Below, piece after piece: positions 9,022 through 17,432 of a stretch of 41,414 bases of DNA. The stretch comes from Nocardioidaceae bacterium (GTDB lineage Bacteria; Actinomycetota; Actinomycetes; Propionibacteriales; Nocardioidaceae), in contig WQZX01000024.1 of assembly GCA_009780515.1 (NCBI GenBank), positions 1-41,414 of the forward strand. The letters are read 5' to 3'. The notes beneath the pieces are model-generated. The model had not been told where the DNA came from, searched no databases, and saw only the letters and a program-made list of their open reading frames with translations. Every line of letters begins with the position of its first letter. Within the stretch, counting starts at the first letter, position 1. A program made the translations under genes and the position numbers.

Positions 9022-9332
9022 TTCTCGGCGCGAGCGCGTCGCCGCGGCCGCTCCCTCGCCGGACTTGCGGGTCTCGGCTCCTCCGGTCACTCGTCCCTCG
9101 CTCCCTGCGTCGCCTCGCCCCGCGCGTCCGGCCTCGGTCGCTGCGGCGCCGCGCTGCCGCGCTGACCTTCTGCGCGAGCGCGGCGCCGCTGATCGGCGTC
9201 TCGCCTCACTTGGCCCGCCTGCTCGCTCCGGTCGCTGGCGCTCCCTGCGCTCCCGTCCGGACCGCGCTCGGCCTCGCGCCGGCGGCGACGCGCGGCCGGC
9301 CTCGGTCGCTGCGGGACCGTGCTGCCGCGTGC
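9022..9332. repeat. GC-rich intergenic patch with imperfect direct repeats
   Basis: No credible gene lies in these 311 bp. A 32-nt unit at 9130-9161 (GGCCTCGGTCGCTGCGG then a variable part) recurs at 9298-9329 with 29 of 32 matches, spaced 168 bp. Shorter motifs such as CTCCGGTC and CGCTCCCTGCG also recur between them. The short core CGGTCGCT resembles part of the repeat near 26206. It follows the Bax1-like gene and faces the convergent SGNH gene, so it may act as a terminator-like spacer or be repeat debris. Confidence 0.55.
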
Positions 9333-10343
9333 CTAGGCGCCCTCGGTCTCCTCGGGAGCCTCGCCCTGGACCTGGGCACGCCGCTGGCGGTGTCGCATCT
9401 CCACCCAGAGCCCGCGTACGCCGGCCCGGCGGCCCCCCACCTCGGTGCCGTCGAGCTCGGTACCGGGCTTGCGCACGGCCTCGACCGCGGCGCGGGTGAT
9501 GGGCAGGACGCCCTCGCCGCGGTAGGCCTCCAGCACGGTCTCGGCCTCGGCCTCCTCGCCCAGCGAGGCGAGCACCGTCGGGATGAGGACGTGCGCGAGC
9601 GCGCGGTAGCCCTCGGTGGAGGGGTGGAAGTGGTCGGGGCCGAAGAACAGGCTCGGCGCCGCGGCGAACTCGGGACCGAGGATCGAGCCGATCGAGACCG
9701 TGCGCCCGCCGCCCTCGACGACCGCGATCGTCTGCGCGGCGGCCAGCCGGCGCGACCACGAGCGGGCGACCTGGCGCAGAGGGGGAGCGATCGGCTGGAC
9801 CGTGCCGAGGTCGGGACAGGTGGCCACGACGACGTGGGCGCCGGCGTCGCGGAAGCGGCGCACCACCTCGGAGAGGTGGCGGACCGACTGCGACGGGGAC
9901 ACCGTGTGGGTGACGTCGTTGCCGCCGATGATGATGATCGCGACGTCCGGCTCGATCGGCAGTGCGCGGTCGGTCTGCGCACCCAGGTCGGAGGAGCGGG
10001 CCCCGACGACGCAGAACTCCCGCAGGTAGACGCGGCGGTCGGCGTGCTCGGCGACCGCGCTGGCGATCAGCGCGCCCGTGGTCTCCTCGACCCGGTCGAC
10101 GCCGTACCCGCAGGCGATCGAGTCGCCGAGCAGCGCGATCCGGATCGCGGGGCCGGGGCGGCCGCGGCCGTACCAGCCGGTCGAGTCCGGCGGCGGGTCC
10201 TCCCGGACCGGCCCGATGACCTTGCGGGCCAGCTTGGCCTCGCCGACCAGCACGCCGTAGAGCCCGGCGCCGAGCACGGACACGCCACCGCCGCCGTACA
10301 GCGCGGCGGCGGCCAGCTTGCGCGCCGCTCCGGTCTTGCTCAC
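9333..10343 (-). CDS. SGNH/GDSL-family hydrolase
   Basis: This 336-aa protein has the SGNH esterase/lipase blocks: GDSIACGYG (block I, nucleophile Ser) near residue 75, GARSSDLG (block II), GGNDVTH (block III, Asn) near 140, and DHFHPS (block V, catalytic Asp and His) near 249. An N-terminal hydrophobic segment at about 8-30 suggests membrane anchoring or export. The natural substrate is unknown. The C-terminal 70 residues are charged and unconserved in style. It is divergent from cbs, with 67 bp between start codons. Confidence 0.9.
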   Translation of the reverse strand: MSKTGAARKLAAAALYGGGGVSVLGAGLYGVLVGEAKLARKVIGPVREDPPPDSTGWYGRGRPGPAIRIALLGDSIACGYGVDRVEETTGALIASAVAEHADRRVYLREFCVVGARSSDLGAQTDRALPIEPDVAIIIIGGNDVTHTVSPSQSVRHLSEVVRRFRDAGAHVVVATCPDLGTVQPIAPPLRQVARSWSRRLAAAQTIAVVEGGGRTVSIGSILGPEFAAAPSLFFGPDHFHPSTEGYRALAHVLIPTVLASLGEEAEAETVLEAYRGEGVLPITRAAVEAVRKPGTELDGTEVGGRRAGVRGLWVEMRHRQRRAQVQGEAPEETEGA

Positions 10344-10410
10344 GGGGCAACCTTACGGATCGCTCGTTCGGGGCGCGGACGCTCCATCGGGTTGGCACTA
10401 GATTCGCACC

Positions 10411-11820
10411 ATGGAGTACGTCGACTCGCTGCTCGACCTCATCGGTGACACCCCGCTCGTCCGGCTCGGCCGGACGCTCGAACTGCCCGGCACGGGCGAC
10501 GGCGGCGGCGCGCCCGCGGGCCCGCTGGTGCTCGCGAAGGTGGAGTACCTCAACCCCGGCGGCTCGGTGAAGGACCGCATCGCGACGCGGATGATCGACG
10601 CCGCCGAGGCGTCCGGCGAGCTACAGCCGGGCGGCACGATCGTCGAGCCGACGTCCGGCAACACCGGTGTGGGCCTGGCGATGGTCGCCCAGCAGCGCGG
10701 CTACAAGTGCGTCTTCGTCTGCCCAGACAAGGTCAGCGAGGACAAGCGCAACGTCCTCAAGGCGTACGGGGCCGAGGTGGTCGTCTGCCCGACCGCCGTC
10801 GCCCCCGAGCACCCGGACAGCTACTACAACGTCTCCGACCGGCTCTCGTCGCAGCCGGGCGCCTGGAAGCCCGACCAGTACTCCAACCCGAACAACCCGC
10901 GCTCCCACTACGAGGAGACCGGCCCGGAGATCTGGCGCCAGACCGAGGGGCGGATCACCCACTTCGTCACCGGCATGGGCACCGGCGGCACGATCTCCGG
11001 CGTCGGCCGCTACCTCAAGGAGCAGAACCCCGACGTGCAGGTGATCGGTGCCGACCCGGCGGGCTCGGTCTACTCCGGCGGCACCGGCCGCCCCTATCTG
11101 GTCGAGGGCGTGGGCGAGGACTTCTGGCCCGAGACCTACGACCGCGGCGTGGCCGACCGCGTCATCGAGGTGTCCGACGCCGACTCGTTCGCGTTCACCC
11201 GTCGGCTGGCGCGCGAGGAGGCGCTCCTGGTGGGCGGCTCCTCGGGAATGGCGGCGTACGCCGCCCGTCAGCTGGCGCGGGAGCTCGCCGCCGAGGGCCG
11301 CCCCGACGCGGTGATCGTCGTGCTGCTGCCCGACTCCGGCCGCGGCTACCTCACCAAGGTCTTCAACGACGAGTGGCTCGCGCAGTACGGCTTCGCCACC
11401 GGCGCCGAGCGGTCGACGCAGACGGTGGGCGAGGTGCTGCGCGGCAAGACCCACGGCATGCCGGCCCTCGTGCACACCCACCCGAACGAGACCATCGCGG
11501 AGACCATCGCCATCCTCCAGGAGTACGGCGTCTCGCAGATGCCCGTCGTACGTGCCGAGCCGCCGATCGTGGCGGCCGAGGTCGCGGGCTCGGTCTCCGA
11601 TCGCGCCCTCCTCGACGCTCTGTACGCCGGCGACGCCCGCCTGGCCGACTCGGTCGAGCAGCACATGTCCGCGGCCCTGCCCACGATCGGCTCGACCGAG
11701 GAGGCGACCGAGGCGGTCGCCCTGCTCGAGGGCGCCGACGCCGTGCTGGTCCACGAGGACGGCAAGCCGATCGGCGTGCTGACCCGGCAGGACCTGCTCG
11801 CGTTCCTCGCCAAGGGCTGA
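10411..11820 (+). CDS. cbs: Cystathionine beta-synthase
   Basis: This 469-aa PLP enzyme condenses serine (or an activated serine) with homocysteine to cystathionine in transsulfuration. The catalytic domain is at 1-320, with PLP lysine K54 in NPGGSVKDR, the TSGNTGVGLA phosphate loop near 87, and GTGGTISGVGRYLKE near 190. A tandem CBS-domain pair follows at about 340-469 (EVLRGKTHGMPALVHTHPNE and GVLTRQDLLAFL), giving the classic two-part cystathionine beta-synthase layout. TAGATT (10399-10404) lies 6 nt before ATG, which suggests a leaderless transcript. A downstream GNAT gene 14 nt away is probably co-transcribed. Confidence 0.95.
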   Translation: MEYVDSLLDLIGDTPLVRLGRTLELPGTGDGGGAPAGPLVLAKVEYLNPGGSVKDRIATRMIDAAEASGELQPGGTIVEPTSGNTGVGLAMVAQQRGYKCVFVCPDKVSEDKRNVLKAYGAEVVVCPTAVAPEHPDSYYNVSDRLSSQPGAWKPDQYSNPNNPRSHYEETGPEIWRQTEGRITHFVTGMGTGGTISGVGRYLKEQNPDVQVIGADPAGSVYSGGTGRPYLVEGVGEDFWPETYDRGVADRVIEVSDADSFAFTRRLAREEALLVGGSSGMAAYAARQLARELAAEGRPDAVIVVLLPDSGRGYLTKVFNDEWLAQYGFATGAERSTQTVGEVLRGKTHGMPALVHTHPNETIAETIAILQEYGVSQMPVVRAEPPIVAAEVAGSVSDRALLDALYAGDARLADSVEQHMSAALPTIGSTEEATEAVALLEGADAVLVHEDGKPIGVLTRQDLLAFLAKG

Positions 11821-11834
11821 GAGAGGGTGGTGGC

Positions 11835-12326
11835 GTGAGCGACCTGCGACTTCCCGAGGGGATCCGGATCGCCGGCCCCGAGGACGTGCCCGACATCCTG
11901 CGGCTGATCCGCGAGCTGGCGACGTACGAGAGGGAGCCGGACGCCGTCGCGACGACCGAGGCGGACATCGAGCGCTGGGTGTTCGGCGCGGACGCCGTGG
12001 CGTCCGTGCTGATCGCCGAGAGCGAGGGCCGCGCTGTCGGGATGGCCCTGTGGTTCCGCAACTTCTCGACCTGGACCGGTCAGCCGGGCGTCTACCTCGA
12101 GGACCTCTTCGTCGAGCCCGAGCACCGGGGGAGCGGCCTGGGCAAGGCCCTGCTCGTGGCGTTGGCACGGATCGCCGTCGACCGCGGCTACCGGCGGGTC
12201 GAGTGGGTGGTCGTCAACTGGAACGCGCCCTCGATCGCCTTCTACGACTCCCTCGGCGCGGTGCCCCAGGACGAGTGGACGTCCTACCGGCTGACCGGCG
12301 ACGCGCTCGCCCGGCTGGGAGCCTGA
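11835..12326 (+). CDS. GNAT family N-acetyltransferase (diamine acetyltransferase-like)
   Basis: This 163-aa GNAT has the acetyl-CoA loop EPEHRGSGLGKALL at about 95-108. The segment FRNFSTWTGQPGVYLEDLFV just before it closely matches the spermidine/diamine acetyltransferase (SSAT) branch, so polyamines or thia-lysine are plausible substrates. The GTG at 11835 is chosen because GAGAGGG lies just upstream and the family domain begins about residue 10. It sits 14 nt after cbs, so it is probably in the same operon. Confidence 0.9.
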   Translation: MSDLRLPEGIRIAGPEDVPDILRLIRELATYEREPDAVATTEADIERWVFGADAVASVLIAESEGRAVGMALWFRNFSTWTGQPGVYLEDLFVEPEHRGSGLGKALLVALARIAVDRGYRRVEWVVVNWNAPSIAFYDSLGAVPQDEWTSYRLTGDALARLGA

Positions 12327-12487
12327 TCCCGCCTCGGCCCATGCCGGCGACGCGCCCGGAATAGGTTGGGGCTCGCATACAAATCGGGATTGTGGTTACT
12401 TGGTTCGGGGCCACGACGACTGTCAGCCGGAACTCCGGGGTTTGATGGGCGCTCCCTAGCGTGGCCGCAGGAGGTGCTCCCGGGCCT
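12327..12487 (+). promoter_or_regulatory. Leader of the osmoprotectant transporter operon
   Basis: This 161-bp gap contains the only AT-richer patch in the area (12370-12405, around CATACAAATC and TTGTGGTTACTTGG), where the operon promoter probably lies. AGGAGGTG (12469-12476) is a strong ribosome site. No clear operator symmetry was found. Confidence 0.4.
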
Positions 12488-13129
12488 GTGTGGAACTTCA
12501 TCCACGACCGACGGTCGGAGATCGCGTTCAACACCTACCAGCACGCGCTGCTGGTCTTCTACGCCGTGGTGATCGCGACGATCCTGGCGGTCGTCATCGC
12601 GGTCGTGATCACCCGCATCCGCGGTCTCGACGTCGCCGCCAACCAGGTCAGCGCGATCGCGCTGACCATCCCGTCCTTCGCCCTGGTCGGCCTGCTGCTG
12701 CCGGTCGTGCACCTCGGGCCGACGATCGGGCTCGTCGCGGTCGCCTTCTACGCCGTGTGGCCGATCCTGCGCAACGCGGTGGTCGGGCTCCAGGGCGTCG
12801 ATCCGATCCTGCTGGAGTCCGCGCGCGGCATGGGCATGAGCGAGGCCACGGTGCTGTGGCGGGTCCGGCTGCCGCTGGCGTGGCCGGTCATCCTCGCCGG
12901 CATCCGCATCTCGACCCAGATGTCGATGGGCATCGCCGCGATCGCGTCGTACGCACTGGGTCCCGGCCTCGGCACGTACATCTTCACCGGCCTGAGCAAG
13001 GGCGGCGTCGCCGCGAACGGCCTCAACTACACGGTCGTCGCCATCGTGGGCATCGTCGTCGTCGCGCTGATCGCCGACGGCCTGCTCGTGCTGCTCGGCC
13101 GCCTCACCGTCTCGAAGGGGATCCGCTGA
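12488..13129 (+). CDS. opuCB: Osmoprotectant ABC transporter permease (OpuCB-like)
   Basis: This 213-aa protein has about five to six transmembrane helices and the BPD_transp_1 EAA-type loop near residues 105-125 (LLESARGMGMSEATVLWRVRLPLAWPVI). It is the first permease of a glycine betaine/choline/carnitine importer of the OpuC/ProW type. The GTG at 12488 (V-W-N-F-I-H) matches the start of this family; a GTG at 12461 would place the AGGAGG ribosome site inside the gene. Its stop overlaps the ATPase ATG by one base (TGATG). Confidence 0.92.
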   Translation: MWNFIHDRRSEIAFNTYQHALLVFYAVVIATILAVVIAVVITRIRGLDVAANQVSAIALTIPSFALVGLLLPVVHLGPTIGLVAVAFYAVWPILRNAVVGLQGVDPILLESARGMGMSEATVLWRVRLPLAWPVILAGIRISTQMSMGIAAIASYALGPGLGTYIFTGLSKGGVAANGLNYTVVAIVGIVVVALIADGLLVLLGRLTVSKGIR

Positions 13130-14328
13130 TGTCCGACACCACCCGGCCGGTCGAGGCCACCCAGACTCAGGCCGAGCCGCCCGGCGCCTCCGGGCCCGGC
13201 GAGGTCAGCGGCGCCGAGATCGTCCTGACCGACGTCGTCAAGAGGTACGCCGGACAGGACGCCGCCGCTGTCGGCGGACTCACCCTCACCATCCCCGCGG
13301 GCGAGATCGTCATGTTCGTCGGGCCGTCCGGCTGCGGCAAGACGACCTCGCTGAAGATGATCAACCGCCTCATCGAGCCGACCTCCGGCACGATCGAGAT
13401 CGCCGGCAAGGACATCCGCACGCAGAGCGAGAACCAGCTGCGCCGCCAGATCGGCTACGTCATCCAGGGCGGCAGCCTGTTCCCGCACATGACGGTCGAG
13501 AAGAACATCGCGATCGTGCCCAAGCTGCTGGGCTGGGACCGCAGCCGCATCCACGACCGGGTGACCGAGCTGCTCGACCTGGTCGGCCTCGACCCCGAGC
13601 GCTACCGCAACCGCCATCCGCGCGAGCTGTCCGGCGGCCAGCAGCAGCGGGTCGGCGTGGCCCGCGGGCTGGCGGCCGACCCGCCCGTCGTACTCATGGA
13701 CGAGCCGTTCGGAGCGGTCGACCCGATCACGCGACAGCGGCTGCAGGACGAGCTCCTCAGCATCCAGCGCGAGCTGCACAAGACGATCGTCTGCGTCACC
13801 CACGACATCGACGAGGCCATCAAGCTCGGCGACCGGATCGTGATCCTGCGGGAGGGCGCGGAGGTCGCGCAGTACGACACCCCGGAGGTCGTCCTGAGCG
13901 CGCCGGCCGACGACTTCGTCGCCGACTTCGTGGGCGCGGGGTCCTCGCTCAAGGCGTTGAGCCTGGCGCGGGTCGAGGACATCGAGCTGCGCCACCCGAC
14001 CACGGCGAAGGTGGGCGACGCGGTCGCGAAGGTCACCGAGCAGGCGCGTGCGAACGGCGACACCGCGGTCGTGGTCCTCGACGATCGCGGCAGGCCCGTC
14101 GGGTGGCCGTGGCTGCGTCAGCTGCGCGGCGACCGGATCGTGCGCCCGGAGGGCGAGCTGATCGACGTGGACATCCGCTCCACCCTCAACGACGCGCTGG
14201 ACAGCATGCTCAGCAGCAGCCACGGCGCAGCGGTGGTGACCGGGGAGCGCGACCAGTACCTCGGGGTCGTCGACTTCGACGCGGTCACGACGCACATCCG
14301 CCTCCTCGAGGAGCAGCGCGGTGAGTAG
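13129..14328 (+). CDS. opuCA: Osmoprotectant ABC transporter ATPase with CBS domains (OpuCA-like)
   Basis: This 399-aa ATPase powers betaine/choline uptake. Seen: Walker A GPSGCGKTT (65-73), Q-loop VIQGGSLFP near 110, signature LSGGQQQR near 168, Walker B VLMDEPFGAVD near 187, and switch His in THDIDEA near 225. A C-terminal tandem CBS region (about 285-395) is the ionic-strength or nucleotide sensor typical of OpuCA/OpuAA. The first 28 residues are an extra acidic, low-complexity extension. It overlaps the next permease by 8 nt, so translation is coupled. Confidence 0.95.
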   Translation: MSDTTRPVEATQTQAEPPGASGPGEVSGAEIVLTDVVKRYAGQDAAAVGGLTLTIPAGEIVMFVGPSGCGKTTSLKMINRLIEPTSGTIEIAGKDIRTQSENQLRRQIGYVIQGGSLFPHMTVEKNIAIVPKLLGWDRSRIHDRVTELLDLVGLDPERYRNRHPRELSGGQQQRVGVARGLAADPPVVLMDEPFGAVDPITRQRLQDELLSIQRELHKTIVCVTHDIDEAIKLGDRIVILREGAEVAQYDTPEVVLSAPADDFVADFVGAGSSLKALSLARVEDIELRHPTTAKVGDAVAKVTEQARANGDTAVVVLDDRGRPVGWPWLRQLRGDRIVRPEGELIDVDIRSTLNDALDSMLSSSHGAAVVTGERDQYLGVVDFDAVTTHIRLLEEQRGE

Positions 14329-15067
14329 GCGCGGCATCGTCGTCGAGCTCCTCGTGCCCGTCGTGCTGGTGGTCCTGATCCTCGGCGGCTACGTCTGGTG
14401 GCGCGAGACCGCGAACCTCAACCCGACCGAGCTGCGCCAGCTCGACTGGGCGACGATCCGCGGCGAGGCCTGGGAGCACATCAAGCTCACGGTGGTCTCG
14501 TCGGTGCTCGTGGTCCTGATCGCCGTACCTCTCGGTGTGGTGCTGACCAGGCGCGGGATGACGTGGCTCTCGCCGATCGCCGTCGGCATCGCGAACATCG
14601 GGCAGTCCGCGCCGTCGATCGGGCTGATCGTGCTGTTCTACATCTGGCTCAACGTCCACCCGTTCTGGACCGGCTTCCGGGTCACGGTGCTGACCCTCAC
14701 GCTGTACGGCATCCTGCCGGTGCTGCGCAACACCATCACCGGTCTGCGCGGGGTCGACCGGACGCTCGTCGAGGCCGCTCGCGGACTCGGCATGTCCGCC
14801 CCGGCGCGGCTGTTGCGCGTCGAGCTGCCGCTCGCCCTCCCGGTCATCATGGCCGGCGTCCGCACCACCCTGATCCTGGTCGTCGGCACGGCCACCCTGG
14901 CGACGTTCATCGACGGCGGCGGCCTCGGCGACACGATCAACTCCGGCATCCAGCTCTACCAGTTCAGCGTGATGGTCGCGGGCGCCGTTCTCGTCGTCGC
15001 GCTCGCGCTCGTCGTCGAGTGGGTCGGGCGTGTGCTCGAGCTCGTCATCCGGCCGAGGGGGGTGTGA
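14321..15067 (+). CDS. opuCD: Osmoprotectant ABC transporter permease (OpuCD-like)
   Basis: This 248-aa second permease has an N-terminal transmembrane helix (about 8-25) and five more helices, with the EAA-type loop near 150-170 (LVEAARGLGMSAPARLLRVELPLALPVI). The segment ANIGQSAPSIGLIVL near 95 is typical of OpuC/YehY permeases. The GTG start lies inside the ATPase gene and 8 nt overlap it. It forms a heterodimeric channel with the first permease; this is inferred from family knowledge. Confidence 0.92.
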   Translation: MSRRGIVVELLVPVVLVVLILGGYVWWRETANLNPTELRQLDWATIRGEAWEHIKLTVVSSVLVVLIAVPLGVVLTRRGMTWLSPIAVGIANIGQSAPSIGLIVLFYIWLNVHPFWTGFRVTVLTLTLYGILPVLRNTITGLRGVDRTLVEAARGLGMSAPARLLRVELPLALPVIMAGVRTTLILVVGTATLATFIDGGGLGDTINSGIQLYQFSVMVAGAVLVVALALVVEWVGRVLELVIRPRGV

Positions 15068-15069
15068 GC

Positions 15070-16044
15070 ATGCGGCGCAGGATCATAGGCCTGGTCGCGC
15101 TCGGCCTCGCCCTGCTGCTGGCCGGCTGCGGCGGCCTGGCGACCGCCGGCGGCCCGATCCCGACCGGCAGGCTCAGGGGCCCGCTGACGCACGTCAAGCG
15201 GCTCAACGGCGCGAGCATCTCGATCGGCTCGAAGAACTTCAGCGAGAGCATCACCCTCGGAAAGATGGCGCTGATCCTGTTCAAGTCCGCCGGTGCGCAG
15301 GTCACCGACCTGACCAACATCCCCGGCAGTGCCTCCGCCCGGCAGGCGCACCTCGACGGCGACATCGACGCCATGTGGGACTACACCGGGACGGCCTGGC
15401 TGGAGTACCTCGGGCAGCAGAAGGCGATCAAGGACTCGCACAAGCAGTACGAGGCCGTCCGCGAGATGGACCTCAGGAAGAACGACCTCGTCTGGCTGCC
15501 GCCGGCACCCATGAACAACACCTACGCGATGGCGGTCACGCAGGCGTCGGCGAAGAAGTGGGGCCTGTCCAAGCTCTCCGACATCAAGAAGGTGCCGGTC
15601 GCCCAGCGGACGTTCTGCCTCGAGACCGAGTTCCGCAACCGCAACGACGGCTTCGTGCCGATGCTGAAGACCTACGGCCTCTCGCTCGGCACCGACGTAC
15701 CGGAGAAGAACATCAAGCTCTTCCAGGCCGGCGTCATCTACGACGCGACGGCGGCCGGCAGCTGCACCTTCGGCGAGGTCTACACGACCGACGGTCGCAT
15801 CGTCGCGCTGAACCTGAAGGTGCTGAAGGACGACAAGCGGTTCTTCCCCAACTACAACGTCTCGCTCGTCGTACGACGGTCGGTGATGAAGCGCTATCCG
15901 CAGATCGCGAAGATCATCGCGCCGGTGGCGAAGAAGCTGACCACGGCGACCCTCCTCAAGCTCAACGCCGAGGTCGACGTCGACGGCCGCGAGCCGACCG
16001 ACGTCGCCTACGACTGGCTCAAGAAGGAGGGCTTCGTCTCCTGA
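15070..16044 (+). CDS. opuCC: Osmoprotectant-binding lipoprotein (OpuCC-like)
   Basis: This 324-aa protein is the substrate-binding component of the importer. It has a lipoprotein signal peptide with lipobox LLAGC (Cys20) and the OpuAC domain from about residue 50. The opening strand SIGSKNFSESITLGKM and the WDYTGTAWLEYL segment match quaternary-ammonium binding proteins. ATG 15070 is preferred because GAGGGGGG lies 7 nt upstream; GTG 15064, overlapping the permease stop, is an alternative. The operon ends 7 bp from a convergent GNAT gene. Confidence 0.93.
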   Translation: MRRRIIGLVALGLALLLAGCGGLATAGGPIPTGRLRGPLTHVKRLNGASISIGSKNFSESITLGKMALILFKSAGAQVTDLTNIPGSASARQAHLDGDIDAMWDYTGTAWLEYLGQQKAIKDSHKQYEAVREMDLRKNDLVWLPPAPMNNTYAMAVTQASAKKWGLSKLSDIKKVPVAQRTFCLETEFRNRNDGFVPMLKTYGLSLGTDVPEKNIKLFQAGVIYDATAAGSCTFGEVYTTDGRIVALNLKVLKDDKRFFPNYNVSLVVRRSVMKRYPQIAKIIAPVAKKLTTATLLKLNAEVDVDGREPTDVAYDWLKKEGFVS

Positions 16045-16051
16045 TCGCCGC

Positions 16052-17026
16052 TCAGGCCGGTCGGGCCTGTGCCTCCCCCGGCACGTAGTAGCGGCAGGAG
16101 TGGTGCCGCTCGAAGCCGAGGCCGTCGTACAGGGCGCGCGCGGGGGCGTTGGTGACCTCGACGTGCAGCCACGCGGTCATCGCGCCCCGCTCGGCGCCCC
16201 ACTCGAGCAGCTCGGCCATGAGCGCGGTGGCGATGCCGCGGCGGCGGTGAGCGGGATCGACCAGCAGGCCGTGGATGCCGATCCAGTCGCGGTCGACCGC
16301 AGCCTCGCCCTCGCCGATCGGATCGCAGCCCGTGCCGACGGTCGCGACCGCGCGGTCGCCGCTGACCGCGAGCTCGACCGGCGTCGTCGGCGGCGCGAGG
16401 CCGCGTCGTACGCGGGCGACGGAGGCGACCAGGAAGTCGGCGTCGCCGGTCTCGTCGTGCACCCAGCCGAGCGAGCGCACGCCGTCCTCGACCTCGCCGT
16501 CCGCCTCCACCTGCAGGTACGCCGGTCGCTCCCGGCCGGCGTAGAACGCGACGACCCGCTCGGCGGCCTCGGCGAGCGGCACACCGGGGTCGCCGATCGC
16601 CAGGCACGAGCTGGCCCGCCGTCGCGGCCGCCCGACCGGGGCGGCGTCGTGGCGCAAAACCCACTCGCCGAGCGGTGTCGTGGTGACCCGCGACCACAGC
16701 CCGGCGGTCCGGAGCTCGGCGTCACGCGCGGAGACCCGGCCGCGGACCGACGTACGCGCAGGCACCGGCTTGCCGGAGACCAGGAGGTCGAGCGGGATCG
16801 TGACCGCGGCGCCGTCGTCGGGCTGCACGACCACGGCGTCGTCGTGCCACGCGAGGCACACACCGAGCAGGTCGGTCATGGCCGGCCCGCCGGTGGGCCC
16901 CGTCTGGCCCGGCAGCAGCCGGCGTACGACGACGCGCTGCCCGACGACGTGCGGTCCGAGCAGGTGCCGACCCGGTGCTGCCTCGGGAGGATGTCCCGAT
17001 CCGTGGGGTCGTGGCGTCTGGGGCAC
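16052..17026 (-). CDS. GNAT acetyltransferase with N-terminal SH3-like domain
   Basis: This 324-aa protein has a C-terminal GNAT domain with acetyl-CoA loop [14 protein letters not shown] near residue 240 and a terminal [16 protein letters not shown] strand. The N-terminal part (about 18-75, [17 protein letters not shown] and a later PLDLLV) resembles the small beta-barrel of Rv0428c-like actinobacterial acetyltransferases. The middle (about 110-200) looks like a degenerate first GNAT half. The substrate is unknown. Its start is 26 nt upstream of and divergent from the ferredoxin promoter region. Confidence 0.85.
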   Translation of the reverse strand: MPQTPRPHGSGHPPEAAPGRHLLGPHVVGQRVVVRRLLPGQTGPTGGPAMTDLLGVCLAWHDDAVVVQPDDGAAVTIPLDLLVSGKPVPARTSVRGRVSARDAELRTAGLWSRVTTTPLGEWVLRHDAAPVGRPRRRASSCLAIGDPGVPLAEAAERVVAFYAGRERPAYLQVEADGEVEDGVRSLGWVHDETGDADFLVASVARVRRGLAPPTTPVELAVSGDRAVATVGTGCDPIGEGEAAVDRDWIGIHGLLVDPAHRRRGIATALMAELLEWGAERGAMTAWLHVEVTNAPARALYDGLGFERHHSCRYYVPGEAQARPA

Positions 17027-17033
17027 GGTCGGA

Positions 17034-17068
17034 TACTAAGGTGGCCAGCGACACGAAACAGTTTCGTG
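17034..17068 (+). promoter_or_regulatory. fdxA promoter with 17-bp perfect palindrome
   Basis: TACTAA (17034-17039) is a good -10. Twelve bases further on, CACGAAAC-A-GTTTCGTG (17052-17068) is a perfect 8-1-8 inverted repeat that would lie just downstream of the transcript start, 35 nt before the fdxA ATG. This is a classic placement for a repressor operator; a small RNA hairpin in the leader is the alternative. Confidence 0.6.
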
Positions 17069-17103
17069 GACCCTCAGACGCTGCAGTTCCTCAGGAGGAT
17101 CCG

Positions 17104-17430
17104 ATGACCTACGTCATCTCCCAGCCGTGTGTCGACGTCAAGGACCGCGCATGCGTGGACGAGTGCCCCGTCGACTGCATCTACGAGGGCAAGCGGATGC
17201 TCTACATCCACCCCGACGAGTGCGTCGACTGCGGCGCCTGTGAGCCGGTCTGCCCGGTCGAGGCGATCTTCTACGAGGACGACGTGCCGGCGGAGTGGAA
17301 GGACTACTACGACGCCAACGTGAAGTTCTTCGACGACCTCGGCTCGCCCGGCGGCGCCGCCAAGATGGGCGAGATCGACAAGGACGCCGACTTCATCGCG
17401 GCCCTCGAGCCGCAGAACCAGGACCACTGA
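17104..17430 (+). CDS. fdxA: 7Fe ferredoxin (FdxA/FdxC type)
   Basis: This 108-aa electron carrier has eight cysteines at residues 9, 17, 21, 25, 40, 43, 46 and 50. That is the spacing of seven-iron ferredoxins, which carry one [3Fe-4S] and one [4Fe-4S] cluster. The C-terminal half ([21 protein letters not shown]) is the typical actinobacterial tail. AGGAGG (17093-17098) lies 5 nt before ATG. It is followed by dapC after 2 nt, the same pairing as fdxC-Rv1178 in M. tuberculosis, so the two are co-transcribed. Confidence 0.95.
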   Translation: MTYVISQPCVDVKDRACVDECPVDCIYEGKRMLYIHPDECVDCGACEPVCPVEAIFYEDDVPAEWKDYYDANVKFFDDLGSPGGAAKMGEIDKDADFIAALEPQNQDH

Positions 17431-17432
17431 TC

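Noticed and set aside
7954..10398. An 814-codon minus-strand frame across the Bax1-like gene, the repeat gap and the SGNH gene
   Set aside because: The product is mostly Arg/Pro repeats. The real SGNH gene in another frame explains the right part and the plus-strand membrane protein explains the left.
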